DNA of 37,604 nt from Gammaproteobacteria bacterium (GCA_011371455.1 DRQN01000140.1:1-37604), one strand, 5' to 3'; shown: positions 1-8,637, numbered from the stretch's first letter. Numbers and translations: made by a program. The notes: generated by a model from the letters alone, not told the origin.

Positions 1-163
1 ATGAAAGTTCATGGGCGCCGTTTTGCAATACCTCGTCGAGGCCATGGATGTGTGTCGGGGCGGTGCCTTTGAAGGCCTGTTTTACCTTTGATTGGGCGAA
101 AAACGGGCTTTCGATTCTGGCCAGGTCCTGCCACTCGATATCCCAGCTCTCTTTCAGTCTCAT
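1..163 (-). CDS. Partial unidentified protein, N-terminal 54 residues
   Basis: An ATG at 163-161 follows a good ribosome binding site (AAGGAGT, about 7 bases upstream) and opens a frame that stays open to the window edge. It gives 54 residues beginning MRLKESWDIEWQDLARIE and including the stretch THIHGLDEVLQNG. It has no signal peptide or membrane segment, and the composition is that of an ordinary soluble protein. I do not recognise the family, and no catalytic motif is visible in this fragment. Another frame on the same strand is also open here, but its arginine/proline-rich product and lack of a binding site make it the poorer choice. The gene is transcribed leftwards out of the window. 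Confidence 0.6.
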   Translation of the reverse strand, partial: MRLKESWDIEWQDLARIESPFFAQSKVKQAFKGTAPTHIHGLDEVLQNGAHELS

Positions 164-378
164 GGGGGTGACTCCTTGTTCTGATTTTCCGAATCCGTGA
201 GTACGGGGTGGGTGGCATTTATGGTATTGATTTCATGGGAAAATGAAAGGCCTGCCCTTGTCGGACACCCTGTTTTGGCCTGTCCTAGCCCATCTTCGGC
301 ACGCGTGGGTGTATGCTGGGGATGGGAAATCGCTCCCGACCCAGTGTGCAGGTTGGGAAAAGGGTCCGCGAATGAACG

Positions 379-432
379 CCAATGAACGCGATTGCTTCAA
401 TGACGCCATTTGCGTTGATTCGCGTTCATTGG
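379..432. repeat. Inverted repeat (13-bp arms)
   Basis: CCAATGAACGCGA at 379-391 is exactly complementary to TCGCGTTCATTGG at 420-432, so the 54-base stretch can fold into a hairpin with a 28-base loop. GAATGAACGC also occurs just before the left arm, giving a short direct repeat. There is no U-tract, so an intrinsic terminator is unlikely. Confidence 0.6.
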
Positions 433-483
433 TGGATTGAATGATTCGGGAAATAGCCGGCCCGGTGACGTTCCCGCAGTCGT

Positions 484-512
484 GTAGGTTGGGGTGAGGC
501 ACGAACCCCAAC
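484..512. repeat. Dispersed GTAGGTTGGGGTGAGG palindromic repeat, copy 1
   Basis: The unit starts GTAGGTTGGGGTGAGG and ends CGAACCCCAAC. Its two ends are complementary (GTTGGGG with CCCCAAC), so it is a small hairpin. Two further copies in opposite orientation lie at 27029-27058 and 27077-27106. Similar short palindromic repeats occur between genes in many gammaproteobacteria. Confidence 0.7.
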
Positions 513-551
513 GGGGCTGGCTTATGGCCGCCATAATTCCGTGCAGGTTGA

Positions 552-845
552 TATTAACCCGGCGACAATATAGATCATGTTCAGGACTTCAAGCGTTCTC
601 CAGATCAAGGCGTCACTCGCCGTCAATGGTGGTTCCCTTGGCAAGAACGCAGAGCTGGAGGACGCTTGAAGCCCCTAACCGATTGTTTTCATAATGAAAG
701 GCCGTCGTGTGCCGCTGCGCAGACTGCACTGTCTTTACAATCAAAGCCAAAGCTTGCGGTAGGCCCACTACAGCTGCGCTTTGATGCCTTGCTGCGCAGC
801 GGCACACGACGGCTGAACATAATCTATATTGTCGCCGGGTTAATA
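552..845. repeat. Nested multi-hairpin palindromic element, about 294 bp
   Basis: The outer arms 552-584 and 813-845 are 33-bp inverted repeats with one mismatch; they begin TATTAACCCGGCGACAATAT. Inside are three more pairs: 587-603 with 655-671 (17 bp, one mismatch), 701-722 with 792-813 (22 bp, perfect), and 740-747 with 778-785 (8 bp). The pairs are nested or side by side without crossing, so the whole stretch can fold into one closed multi-branched structure. No coding frame with a binding site spans it. It could be a non-autonomous (MITE-like) element or a structured RNA; the sequence alone does not decide. Confidence 0.75.
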
Positions 846-848
846 AAA

Positions 849-866
849 CCTGAATCCGTGGATTTA
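849..866. repeat. Partial copy of dispersed CCTGAATCCGTGGATT palindrome
   Basis: CCTGAATCCGTGGATTTA matches the first 16 bases of the palindrome found complete at 12476-12495. It lies a few bases outside the right end of the multi-hairpin element and 20-40 bases past the stop of the sodium channel gene. Confidence 0.6.
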
Positions 867-888
867 TGCTCGCCGTCACAACTCACGA

Positions 889-1725
889 TTAGTCAGGCCC
901 GGCATTTTTTCGTAACAGGAATTTCAGCTCGTCGATGTCCTGCTTCAAGCCTCGGATTTCTTCGCTCAGCTGCTGGTGCTCACCGTGCACGACTTCTTCG
1001 ATGGCTTCTTTGTCCTGCTCCAGCTTGCTTGCCTGCACACTCTGCATGGCATCCACGATGATGGCAATAAACAGATTCAGCATGGTAAAGGTGGCGATCA
1101 GGATGAAGGGGATAAAGAACGCCCAGGCATAGGCGTGGGTCTCCATCACCGGTCTGACGATGCCCATGGACCAGCTTTCCAGGGTCATCACCTGGAACAG
1201 GGTGTACATGGAGTCACCCAGCGAGCCGAACCATTGGGGGTGGGCGTCACCGAACAGCTCCGTCGCCATCACCGAGAATATATAGAAGATGATCGACATC
1301 AGGCCCGCCACCGAAACGATGCCGGGGATGGCGCCCAATAGCGCCTCGGCCACCACGCGTAATTGCGGAACCAGCGAAATCAAGCGCAGCACTCGCAGGA
1401 TGCGCAACACTCGCAGCACCTCGAGCGGCCCGCTGGTGGGCACCAGGGCGATTGCCACGATCAGAAAATCGAAGACATTCCAGGCGCTGCGAAAAAAATG
1501 CCCGCGGAAGGCGAACAGTTTCACCCCGATTTCGATAACGAACACCGCCAGCACCACGGTATCGACAAGGCTCAGCCAGCGGCCATATTGCGCCTCGAGG
1601 GCATCCGAAGTGGCCATGCCCAGGCTCACGGCATTCAACAGAATCAGGCCAATGATCAGGTGCTGTATCGGCTTGGACTCGACCCATTCACCGGCGCGAG
1701 TGCGTAAGGATGTTTCTGGACTCAT
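889..1725 (-). CDS. Bacterial voltage-gated sodium channel (NaChBac/NavAb type)
   Basis: This encodes a 278-residue single-domain, six-helix ion channel expected to assemble as a homotetramer in the inner membrane. S1-S3 lie at about residues 20-95. S4 carries arginines every third position (R105, R108, R111, R114). The pore helix and filter read TLESWSM at 181-187, the signature of bacterial sodium channels such as NavAb, where the filter glutamate (here E183) selects Na+. S6 is at about 200-228, and a charged, heptad-like tail (233-273) fits the C-terminal coiled coil of this family. The start at 1725 has AGGAAA five bases upstream; an in-frame start at 1818 would add a proline/arginine-rich leader and is unlikely. 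The gene stands alone and is flanked by gene-free DNA, so its role (motility, pH or salt response) is not given by context. Confidence 0.93.
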   Translation of the reverse strand: MSPETSLRTRAGEWVESKPIQHLIIGLILLNAVSLGMATSDALEAQYGRWLSLVDTVVLAVFVIEIGVKLFAFRGHFFRSAWNVFDFLIVAIALVPTSGPLEVLRVLRILRVLRLISLVPQLRVVAEALLGAIPGIVSVAGLMSIIFYIFSVMATELFGDAHPQWFGSLGDSMYTLFQVMTLESWSMGIVRPVMETHAYAWAFFIPFILIATFTMLNLFIAIIVDAMQSVQASKLEQDKEAIEEVVHGEHQQLSEEIRGLKQDIDELKFLLRKNAGPD

Positions 1726-1997
1726 ACTTTCCTCATTGTCACAAAGGTGCCCCTGGCAACGGCTTCGCGGTTTGCGCGGGCCATGGGTCAGGGGCATCCA
1801 ATAATCTTTCGGGGTCATCCTTCACAAGTCCGTGCCCGGCCATACGCCTCTCCCGCTGTTGCCAGGGCGAGGAATGAAGCAGGGCAGGTTTGGAAAGAGT
1901 GGGATTATTGCTACGGAAGTCTCATTTCCGCTTGCCAGGTCAGATTCGACCCTGGCCGCATCGGCGGGTTCAACCGGAAGGTTGCACACCCCCGGAT

Positions 1998-2816
1998 CTA
2001 TTCATTCAGATCTCTACCGTATGCAACATAAGTATAGGGCATTTGGTAGTAATTGAAGAATTTTGCCGTCTTCGCGTATGAGGTCTTTTTGAACACATGG
2101 GACAGATTGATGCCCACCGCCACATAGACGTTTCTTTCCCTGTCCTGTTGCGAGCCAGACGAATAGTGGCGCGTGTAATAGCCCAACTGAAGATCCAGGT
2201 ATTTGAGATATTTCTGGCGAACAGATGAAAAGCCATCCAGCTTGAGTGCGACAAGGAGCTTCATGTTGTCGTAATCCGTGAAGATGTCACCCTGCTCGCC
2301 GGGAATGTACTCGACACGAAAATCGATTTTCCTGGCGAGCGCCGGACGGCTATAAAAAAAATAGCCGGTGATGGCGCCCAGCGCGTTCATGATGAAGTCC
2401 TTGCGCGAAAAGCCATGGCCGCCAAAAGAGTCACCGAACTCCATGTATCCCATCAGGCCGAAGGCGGACAGGGAGCCCAACAAGGCGGCATCCTGCGCCC
2501 CATAGCCCCAGGATCGATAGAGCGAGGAAAGGCCGTGGGAAAGGGCATAATTCGCATAGAAATGCCCCAGCTTGTCCATCCCGCCACTGCCGTCGTTCTC
2601 TCCAAACCAGCCGTCGTCTTCCATATGGGGGCGCTGAGTACCGTAGTCCCAAGTGGCGAAGCCCCAGGCGGAAATCAGGGCCGCGCCCGCGACATTGCTC
2701 CAGATGACCTTGTCCTTCTTCGATAGCCCGGCCAGGCGCCGGTCATCGTCACTCGCAGATAGCGGTGCATTGAACAAGGCACAGGCTAACAAGAGGCCGA
2801 GTCGTCCGTATCTCAT
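1998..2816 (-). CDS. Exported DUF2279/YfiM-like protein
   Basis: This encodes a 272-residue protein with a signal peptide (MRYGRLGLLLACALFNAPLS, cleavage probably near residue 22). The middle (about 75-160) has the DKLGHFYANYALSHGL stretch followed by hydrophobic, glycine-rich segments and GFSRKDFIMNALG, resembling the DUF2279 (YfiM) family of predicted periplasmic or envelope proteins. The C-terminal third is rich in tyrosine and alternating polar/hydrophobic residues (YLDLQLGYYTRHYS, NVYVAVGINLSHVF), which suggests beta strands near or in the outer membrane. GAGG sits six bases before the ATG. The biochemical function is unknown. The family call is by motif resemblance only. Confidence 0.75.
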   Translation of the reverse strand: MRYGRLGLLLACALFNAPLSASDDDRRLAGLSKKDKVIWSNVAGAALISAWGFATWDYGTQRPHMEDDGWFGENDGSGGMDKLGHFYANYALSHGLSSLYRSWGYGAQDAALLGSLSAFGLMGYMEFGDSFGGHGFSRKDFIMNALGAITGYFFYSRPALARKIDFRVEYIPGEQGDIFTDYDNMKLLVALKLDGFSSVRQKYLKYLDLQLGYYTRHYSSGSQQDRERNVYVAVGINLSHVFKKTSYAKTAKFFNYYQMPYTYVAYGRDLNE

Positions 2817-2852
2817 GCCATGCCTCTATGGCTCCGTTTCCATCGACAGGGG

Positions 2853-3248
2853 TCAGGAGGAAGACGACACGGCCTCCGGCCGTCCCTTCCTGTCCACCGC
2901 CACATAGGTCAAGGTGGCTTCGGTGACCTTTACCACCTCGATGCCTTCACGGTAGCGCTCGGCGTAAACCTCGACGGATACCGTAATCGAGGTACGACCG
3001 ACCCGCTCGACCTGCGCGTAACAACTCAACAGGTCACCGACATACACCGGCTTCTTGAAATGCAGCGCATTGACTGCCACCGTGACTACCCGCTTGCCGG
3101 CATGGCGGATGGCGGCAATGGAGCCGGCGATGTCCACCTGCGACATGATCCAGCCACCGAAGATGTCGCCACCGGCATTGGTGTCGGTAGGCATGGCGGG
3201 GACGCGGGTGGTCGGCTCGCCCTCGGGCAGTCGGCATCGATCAACCAT
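2853..3248 (-). CDS. yciA: Acyl-CoA thioesterase, YciA-type hotdog protein
   Basis: This encodes a 131-residue single-hotdog thioesterase that hydrolyses acyl-CoAs to free acid and CoA in the cytoplasm. The N-terminal motif PTDTNAGGDIFGGWIMSQVD is almost identical in layout to E. coli YciA and contains the family's conserved acidic residue at the end of the motif. The length matches YciA (132). The ATG at 3248 lies one base past the stop of the acyl-CoA synthetase gene, so translation is probably coupled. An in-frame start at 3287 would lie inside the synthetase gene and add a non-conserved leader. Pairing with a synthetase suggests it controls acyl-CoA levels or frees CoA during beta-oxidation. 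Confidence 0.9.
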   Translation of the reverse strand: MVDRCRLPEGEPTTRVPAMPTDTNAGGDIFGGWIMSQVDIAGSIAAIRHAGKRVVTVAVNALHFKKPVYVGDLLSCYAQVERVGRTSITVSVEVYAERYREGIEVVKVTEATLTYVAVDRKGRPEAVSSSS

Positions 3249-3249
3249 A

Positions 3250-5046
3250 TCAGTGCCCCGCGTAGAGCTGTTCGATGAGGTCGGCATTGCGCTCGATGAT
3301 CACCCGGCGGCGCAGCTTGAGGGTCGGTGTCAGGGCTTCATTGTCGATGGTCCACGGCTCCAGGGTCAGCGCCACGGCGCGAATGTCCGCATAGCCCGGG
3401 AAGTCGTGCAGGCGCTGCTTGATGTGTTCACAAACCATCTGCCGCGCCTCCTCGTCCTGCAATGCTTGCGGATCTTCGGGGTCCAGCCCCAGCTTGCAGG
3501 CCTCGACACTCCAGTGCTTTTTATCCAGCACCACCAGCGCCGTCAGATAGGGCCGGCCCTCACCGATCACCAATACCTGGTCGATGAGCGGATCGAGGGC
3601 GATGGCCATTTCCATGTCCGCCGGGGGCACTTTTTCCCCGTTGGACAGGACGATGATGTCCTTCAATCGACCCGTGATATAAATATGGTTATTCTCGATA
3701 CGCGCCTTGTCACCGGTGTGCAGCCAGCCTTCTTCGTCGATGACCTCGCGCGTGGCCTCGGGGTTGTGCCAATAGCCCATCATCACCGCCTCGCTACGCA
3801 CCAGCAGCTCGTCGTCTTCGCCAATGCGCACCTCCACCCCGTCGAAGGCGATGCCGACGCTGGCCGGGTCGTTGTCATCGATGGGATTGCCCGACACCAT
3901 GGGGCTGATTTCCGTCAGGCCATAGCCCTGCACCAGATTGAGCCCCAGGCCGAGAAACAGCTTCGCCACCTTGGGCGACAGCGGCGCACCGCCGCAGATA
4001 GCCAGCCGCAGGCGGCCACCCAGCTTGTCCAGTACCTTGTCTGCCACTACCCGCTTCAGAATCGGCCAGGCCAGGCCGCCGCTGCCACCGTTGAAACGCC
4101 GCCAGCCGGCCTCTACCGTGGCATGAAACAGCTTGCGCGCCAGCGGTGGTTTTTCTTCCAGCCCGGCCATGATCTTGTTGTAGACCCGCTCGTAGATGCG
4201 CGGCACGGAAATCAGGATGGTCGGCCTCTGCGTCAGCAGGTCCTCCCCCAGATCCTGCACCGAGCGGGCGAATGCCACCGTCGAACCGCACATCACCGGA
4301 ATGTAATAGCCCAGGGTGCGTTCCAGCATGTGCGACAGAGGCAGGAAGGACAACAACACGTCCTCACGATAAATAGGGAAGCTGGGCAGCGCCGAATGGG
4401 CATTGGAAAGAATGTTGCGATGACTCAGCATGACGCCCTTGGGCCGCCCGGTGGTACCGGAGGTATAGACGATAGTGGCAAGATCGCCAGGTTGCGGGCT
4501 GGCCAGCGCCAACTGGTCACTCCCTTCGCGCGCGCCCTCCCGCTCCCACGCCTGCAGGCTCATCATGCGCGGGTAAATCACATTCGGCTCGCACTCCTGC
4601 AGCGTGACCAGGCGCACCAGGCCCTGCAACTGCGGCGAAATGGGTTCGAGGATATCCAAGGTTTCCTGCCCCTCCACCAACAGCACCTTGGCCCCGGCAT
4701 CCTGCAGCACATAGGCGACATTCTCCGCGCGGTCGTTGGTGTACAGCGGCACCACCACCAACCCCAGACTCAGCGCCGCCTGCTCGAACATGATCCACTG
4801 CGGACAATTGCGCAGCATGATGGCAACGCGATCACCGGCCTCGATATCTTCCTTGCTCAGGGCGGCGCGAATCTTTTCGATGTGATCGTAGGTCTGCTCC
4901 CAGCTCAGTTCCATCCATTGCTGGGCGGTGTGATCGAAATAGCGATAGGCGATGGCCTTGGGTGTGCGCGCGACACGTTCGCGAAACAGACCGTGCAGGC
5001 TGACCGCCGTGCCGGGTGAAACAATATCCAGCGTTCCTTGTTGCAT
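3250..5046 (-). CDS. AMP-forming long-chain acyl-CoA synthetase
   Basis: This encodes a 598-residue adenylate-forming enzyme that activates fatty acids to acyl-CoA with ATP. The P-loop motif YTSGTTGRPKG is at residues 194-204, QGYGLTE at 373-379, GWLHTGD at 440-446 and the hinge GRLKD at 459-463. The C-terminal TLKLRR probably carries the catalytic lysine of the family. The length and lack of a signal fit the FadD15/COG1022 group rather than E. coli FadD (561 residues). I chose ATG 5046 because GGTGGA lies six bases upstream; a GTG at 5058 is also possible but has no binding site. It heads a two-gene unit with the thioesterase. The 108 bases upstream contain a dispersed palindrome. Confidence 0.93.
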   Translation of the reverse strand: MQQGTLDIVSPGTAVSLHGLFRERVARTPKAIAYRYFDHTAQQWMELSWEQTYDHIEKIRAALSKEDIEAGDRVAIMLRNCPQWIMFEQAALSLGLVVVPLYTNDRAENVAYVLQDAGAKVLLVEGQETLDILEPISPQLQGLVRLVTLQECEPNVIYPRMMSLQAWEREGAREGSDQLALASPQPGDLATIVYTSGTTGRPKGVMLSHRNILSNAHSALPSFPIYREDVLLSFLPLSHMLERTLGYYIPVMCGSTVAFARSVQDLGEDLLTQRPTILISVPRIYERVYNKIMAGLEEKPPLARKLFHATVEAGWRRFNGGSGGLAWPILKRVVADKVLDKLGGRLRLAICGGAPLSPKVAKLFLGLGLNLVQGYGLTEISPMVSGNPIDDNDPASVGIAFDGVEVRIGEDDELLVRSEAVMMGYWHNPEATREVIDEEGWLHTGDKARIENNHIYITGRLKDIIVLSNGEKVPPADMEMAIALDPLIDQVLVIGEGRPYLTALVVLDKKHWSVEACKLGLDPEDPQALQDEEARQMVCEHIKQRLHDFPGYADIRAVALTLEPWTIDNEALTPTLKLRRRVIIERNADLIEQLYAGH

Positions 5047-5081
5047 GACATCCACCACTCATTGTTATGTTGATATTAACC

Positions 5082-5101
5082 CCTGAACCCATGGATTCAG
5101 G
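5082..5101. repeat. Dispersed palindrome, CCTGAACCCATGGATTCAGG
   Basis: This is a near-palindromic 20-mer related to the copies at 12476-12495 and 23776-23795. It lies upstream of the acyl-CoA synthetase gene. It is directly preceded by GTTGATATTAACCC (5069-5082), which is identical to bases 547-560 at the left end of the multi-hairpin element, so the two repeat families are found side by side twice in this window. Confidence 0.65.
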
Positions 5102-5154
5102 CAGCCTTTTAGGATCAAGGCAAACGTTGACAAAACCTCAATCGGGCTGGGACG

Positions 5155-7197
5155 TCACTCGCCCCGCTCCTCCAGGGGCAGCAGGCTTTCGTCCGCCCGG
5201 AAGCGCTCGCCATATTTCTTCTCCAACTCGGTCAGTTTCGCCATCAGCCCGGCGCGCCCGCTCTGCTCGATATAGTGCATCGGGCCACCACGGAAGGGGG
5301 CAAAGCCGGTACCGAAGATGATCCCCGCATCGAGCAGATCCGCACCGTTGACCACGCCTTCACGCAAACAGGCGAGGGCCTCATTGAGCAGGCGGGCGAT
5401 CAGGCGGTCCTGGGTATCGGGCGGGCAGTATTCGCCGCGACCCGGCTTGGCGCCCAGCGGCTTGCCCTGCTTGTCATAGCGGTAGAAACCATGGCCGCTC
5501 TTCTTGCCCAGGCGACCCGCCTTCACCAGTTCACGCAGGCGGCCAGGCACCTCCACGCCCAATTCCTTCGACAGGATTTCCGCCACTGACAGGCAGATAT
5601 CCAGCCCCACCGTATCCGCCAGCAGGATCGGCCCCATGGGCATGCCGAACTTCAGCGCCTCGGCATCGATCACCTTGGGCGCCAGGCCCTCGGCCTCCAT
5701 CGTCACCGCCTCCAGCAGGTAGGGCATCAGCACACGATTGACGAGGAAGCCGGGGCTGGAATCGACCGGCAGCGGCAGACGGTCGATGTGGCGGGTGAAG
5801 GCCGCCGCCTGGGTGGCCGCCTCGGCATGGGTGTCCGCGGTGGTGACGATTTCCACCAGCTGCATCTTCGCCACCGGGTTGAAGAAATGCAGGCCCACCA
5901 GCCGATTGGGATCGCTCAGGGCCTCGCCCAGTACCTGCAGCGGGATGCTGGAGGTATTGGTGGCCAACAGCGCACCCGGCTTCATGCGGGGCTCTATTTC
6001 CCGATAGAGGTTCTGCTTCGCCTCGACATTTTCGAAGATCGCCTCGATCACCACGTCGGCCCGCGCCAGTCCCTGGCCGCGCCGGTCCGGCATCAGCCGG
6101 TCCAACGCCTGCTGGATCAGGCGCGGTTGCCTGAGTTTCTTCTTGAACAATTTGGCGGCGCGCTTCATCACCCGCGCCAGGTGCTCATCGCTGCGATCCT
6201 GCACCGACACCTGCAGGCCGCGCAGGGCGCACCAGGCGGCGATGTCGCCGCCCATCACGCCGCCGCCGATGACGTGAACCCGCTGCGGCGCAAAGGCCTT
6301 CTTGTCGCCCAGCGACTTGAGTCTTTCCTGCAGGAAGAACACCCGCACCAGATTGCGCGCCGTGTCACCGATGATCAGGCGCGCCACGGAGCGCTCCTCC
6401 GCTTCCAGCACGGCGGGCTTGTCGGTGCCGAATTCACGCCAGATGTCGATCACGGCATAGGGCGCGGGATAGTGCTCCGGGCGCGCCTTGGCGGCGACCT
6501 TGTTGCGCAGCACCCGTGCCAGCAGCGGCCGTAGCAGGGCATTGTCACCCAGTGTCGACAGCAAACCGGCGCGCTGCCGGGGCGGCTGGGTCTTGATCAG
6601 CTCCCGCGCGGCGCGCCGCAGGTGGCGCCGGGGCACGGCATGGTCCACCAGGCCGATCTTCTTCGCCGCGCGGGCGCTGAGGCTGCGGCCGGTGAGCATC
6701 ATGTCCATGGCGGCGGTGGCGCCCACCAGCCGTGGCAGGCGCGCCACACCGCCAAAGCCCGGATGGATGCCGAGACGCACTTCGGGCAGACCCAGGCGGG
6801 TGCTCTGATCATCGTCGGCGATGCGGTAGTCACAGCCCAGGGCCAGCTCCAGGCCGCCACCGAGGCAGTAGCCGTTGATCAGCGCCATCGTCGGACAACG
6901 CAGGTTTTCGAGGCGATTGACCACACCCTGACCACGACGGATCAGCTTGCGCGCCTCCTCCATGGTTTCGATGCGGGTGAATTCCTTGATGTCCGCGCCG
7001 ACGATGAAATCCTTTTTCGCCGACTGGATCACCAGCCCCGTGGGCCGCTGGGCCTCCAGCTCGCCGAGGATCTCGTCCAGCTCCTCCAGCAGTTCGTGGT
7101 TCAACGTGTTGGCGCTGCCGCCGGCCTGGTCGACAGTCAGCCAGACGATGCCCTCGGCATCCGTTTCGCGCTGCCAATTATCGTTTTTCGTTGTCAT
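5155..7197 (-). CDS. fadJ: Multifunctional enoyl-CoA hydratase / 3-hydroxyacyl-CoA dehydrogenase (FadJ/FadB type)
   Basis: This encodes a 680-residue beta-oxidation enzyme carrying out hydration of enoyl-CoA and NAD-dependent oxidation of 3-hydroxyacyl-CoA. The N-terminal crotonase domain (1-190) has the oxyanion-hole stretch IVGADIKEF near 65-73 and the two catalytic glutamates E117 (GGGLELALGCDY) and E139 (LPEVRLGIHPGFGG). The dehydrogenase domain has the Rossmann motif GGGVMGG at 311-317 and HFFNPV at 437-442 with the catalytic histidine. It is slightly shorter than E. coli FadB/FadJ (about 715-730). The start at 7197 has GGGAG overlapping the thiolase stop four bases away, so the two are co-translated. 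Upstream in-frame starts would lie inside the thiolase gene. The FadJ rather than FadB label follows from its FadI-like partner and is tentative. Confidence 0.93.
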   Translation of the reverse strand: MTTKNDNWQRETDAEGIVWLTVDQAGGSANTLNHELLEELDEILGELEAQRPTGLVIQSAKKDFIVGADIKEFTRIETMEEARKLIRRGQGVVNRLENLRCPTMALINGYCLGGGLELALGCDYRIADDDQSTRLGLPEVRLGIHPGFGGVARLPRLVGATAAMDMMLTGRSLSARAAKKIGLVDHAVPRRHLRRAARELIKTQPPRQRAGLLSTLGDNALLRPLLARVLRNKVAAKARPEHYPAPYAVIDIWREFGTDKPAVLEAEERSVARLIIGDTARNLVRVFFLQERLKSLGDKKAFAPQRVHVIGGGVMGGDIAAWCALRGLQVSVQDRSDEHLARVMKRAAKLFKKKLRQPRLIQQALDRLMPDRRGQGLARADVVIEAIFENVEAKQNLYREIEPRMKPGALLATNTSSIPLQVLGEALSDPNRLVGLHFFNPVAKMQLVEIVTTADTHAEAATQAAAFTRHIDRLPLPVDSSPGFLVNRVLMPYLLEAVTMEAEGLAPKVIDAEALKFGMPMGPILLADTVGLDICLSVAEILSKELGVEVPGRLRELVKAGRLGKKSGHGFYRYDKQGKPLGAKPGRGEYCPPDTQDRLIARLLNEALACLREGVVNGADLLDAGIIFGTGFAPFRGGPMHYIEQSGRAGLMAKLTELEKKYGERFRADESLLPLEERGE

Positions 7198-7201
7198 CGT
7201 A

Positions 7202-8536
7202 TTACTCCCGTTCCAGCAGCATCGCACCGCCCTGGCCGCCACCAATGCACAGGCTGGCCATGCCGCGCCGTGCCCCCATGCGTTCCAGCACATGCAACAG
7301 ATGCAGCACGATGCGCGCGCCGCTGGCGCCCACCGGATGGCCCAGGCTCACGCCGCCGCCATCCACGTTGAGACGCTCCTGGTCCAGCTCGCCCATCGCC
7401 GCCGCCGTGTGCAGTTCCTTGCGGCAATAGTGGTAGTCCTTCCAGGCCTCGATATTGGCCAGCACCTGCGCGGCGAAAGCCTCGTTGATCTCCCAGGCAT
7501 CGATATCGTCGAGCTTGAGCTTGTGCCGTTTCATCAGCGGCGTCATGGCGTGTACCGGGCCAAGGCCCATCTGCGCCGGGTCCAGCCCCGCCCACTGGCT
7601 GTCGACGATACGCCCCAGCACCGGCAGATCCCACTTCTTCACCGCCTGCTCGGAAGCCAGCAGCAGCACCGCCGCGCCGTCGGTGACCTGGGCGCTGTTG
7701 CCGGCGGTGACATTGCCAAAGGGCCGGTCGAAGGCCGGCTTCAGCCTGCTCAGGCTGGCCATGCTGGTATCACGGCGCAGGCCGTCGTCGGCCTCATAGT
7801 AGTGACCGCCGGTATCGAACAGGGTTTCGATTTCCTGCAGATAGCCGGCATCCTGGGCCGCCGCGAGTCGCTGATGGGAACGCACCGCGTAGGCATCCAT
7901 CTGTTGGCGCGTGATGCCGAAACGGTCGGCGAGGATCTCCGCCGTCTGCCCCATGGACAGCCCCACCACCGGGTCGGTGAGGCCACGCAGCAGGGCGATG
8001 ACCGGCTTCAGGTAGGCTGGACGCAGGCTGCCCAGGGCCTTGGCGCGGGCGCCCAGGCCCTTGGCCTTGTACCACTCGCCCAGCCAGGCCACCATCGGCT
8101 CCGCCAGCAGCACCGGGGCGTGGCTCATGGCCTCCACACCGCCCGCCAGCACCAGGTTGGCGCGGCCGTGGGCGATGCTCTGCGCGGCGCTGTCCAGGGC
8201 CTGCATGCCGGAGGCGCAGTTGCGCTGCACGGTCCAGGCCGGCGTTTCCTGGCTGACGCCAAGGCGCAGGGCGATGACGCGGGCGATATTGGCCTCGTCC
8301 GGGCCGGGCATCACGCAGCCGAGGATGACCTCGTCGATATCACCCGGCTCAAAGGACTGCCGCGCCAGCAGGCTGCGCCCCGCCGCCACCGCCAGGTTGG
8401 CGGCATTGAAGGGGCCGGGCTTGCCGCGCGCCTTGAGAAAGGGCGTGCGCGCGCCATCCACCACGTATACCGTGTGCACCACCCGGCGCGGCTGGGTGGT
8501 TCGCCTGTTGTTCGTGCCTTTGTCGTCATCCGTCAT
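7202..8536 (-). CDS. fadI: Acetyl-CoA C-acyltransferase (thiolase, FadI type)
   Basis: This encodes a 444-residue thiolase that cleaves 3-ketoacyl-CoA with CoA, the last step of beta-oxidation. The nucleophilic cysteine is C107 in NCASGMQALDSA; NEAFA, GHPVGASGA (H400) and CIGGGQGGA (C430) supply the other active-site elements. The length is close to FadI (436) rather than FadA (387), which with the following gene suggests the alpha/beta complex of the FadIJ kind. GAGGAAG stands about seven bases before the ATG. It is separated from fadE upstream by 196 bases holding a hairpin repeat, so it may have its own promoter. Confidence 0.93.
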   Translation of the reverse strand: MTDDDKGTNNRRTTQPRRVVHTVYVVDGARTPFLKARGKPGPFNAANLAVAAGRSLLARQSFEPGDIDEVILGCVMPGPDEANIARVIALRLGVSQETPAWTVQRNCASGMQALDSAAQSIAHGRANLVLAGGVEAMSHAPVLLAEPMVAWLGEWYKAKGLGARAKALGSLRPAYLKPVIALLRGLTDPVVGLSMGQTAEILADRFGITRQQMDAYAVRSHQRLAAAQDAGYLQEIETLFDTGGHYYEADDGLRRDTSMASLSRLKPAFDRPFGNVTAGNSAQVTDGAAVLLLASEQAVKKWDLPVLGRIVDSQWAGLDPAQMGLGPVHAMTPLMKRHKLKLDDIDAWEINEAFAAQVLANIEAWKDYHYCRKELHTAAAMGELDQERLNVDGGGVSLGHPVGASGARIVLHLLHVLERMGARRGMASLCIGGGQGGAMLLERE

Positions 8537-8637
8537 GCCTGCTTCCTCTCTCTCAAAAGCGATGGGTTGTTTTTTTCCTCGCTACGCGTTGCGATATGTC
8601 AGACAAGGAGCGGGCCATGCCCGCGAAAAGACCGTTT

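Larger units (their letters stand above)
164..888. other. Gene-free, repeat-rich stretch
   Basis: No convincing gene was found in these 725 bases on either strand. It holds a hairpin at 379-432, one copy of a dispersed GTAGGTTGGGG-type repeat at 484-512, a large nested inverted-repeat element at 552-845 and a partial copy of a dispersed palindrome at 849-866. Short open frames exist on both strands but lack binding sites, and several run through the repeat arms. Confidence 0.6.

Noticed and set aside
379-432. Hairpin at 379-432 as a terminator
   Set aside because: The loop is long (28 bases) and no U-tract follows on either strand.
1726-1818. N-terminal extension of the sodium channel to 1818
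   Set aside because: The extra 31 residues are proline/arginine/cysteine-rich and unlike the family, and the internal ATG at 1725 has a good binding site.
3055-5019. Plus-strand frame of about 654 codons opposite the acyl-CoA synthetase
   Set aside because: The synthetase has all motifs on the minus strand. The antisense product has no recognisable domain.
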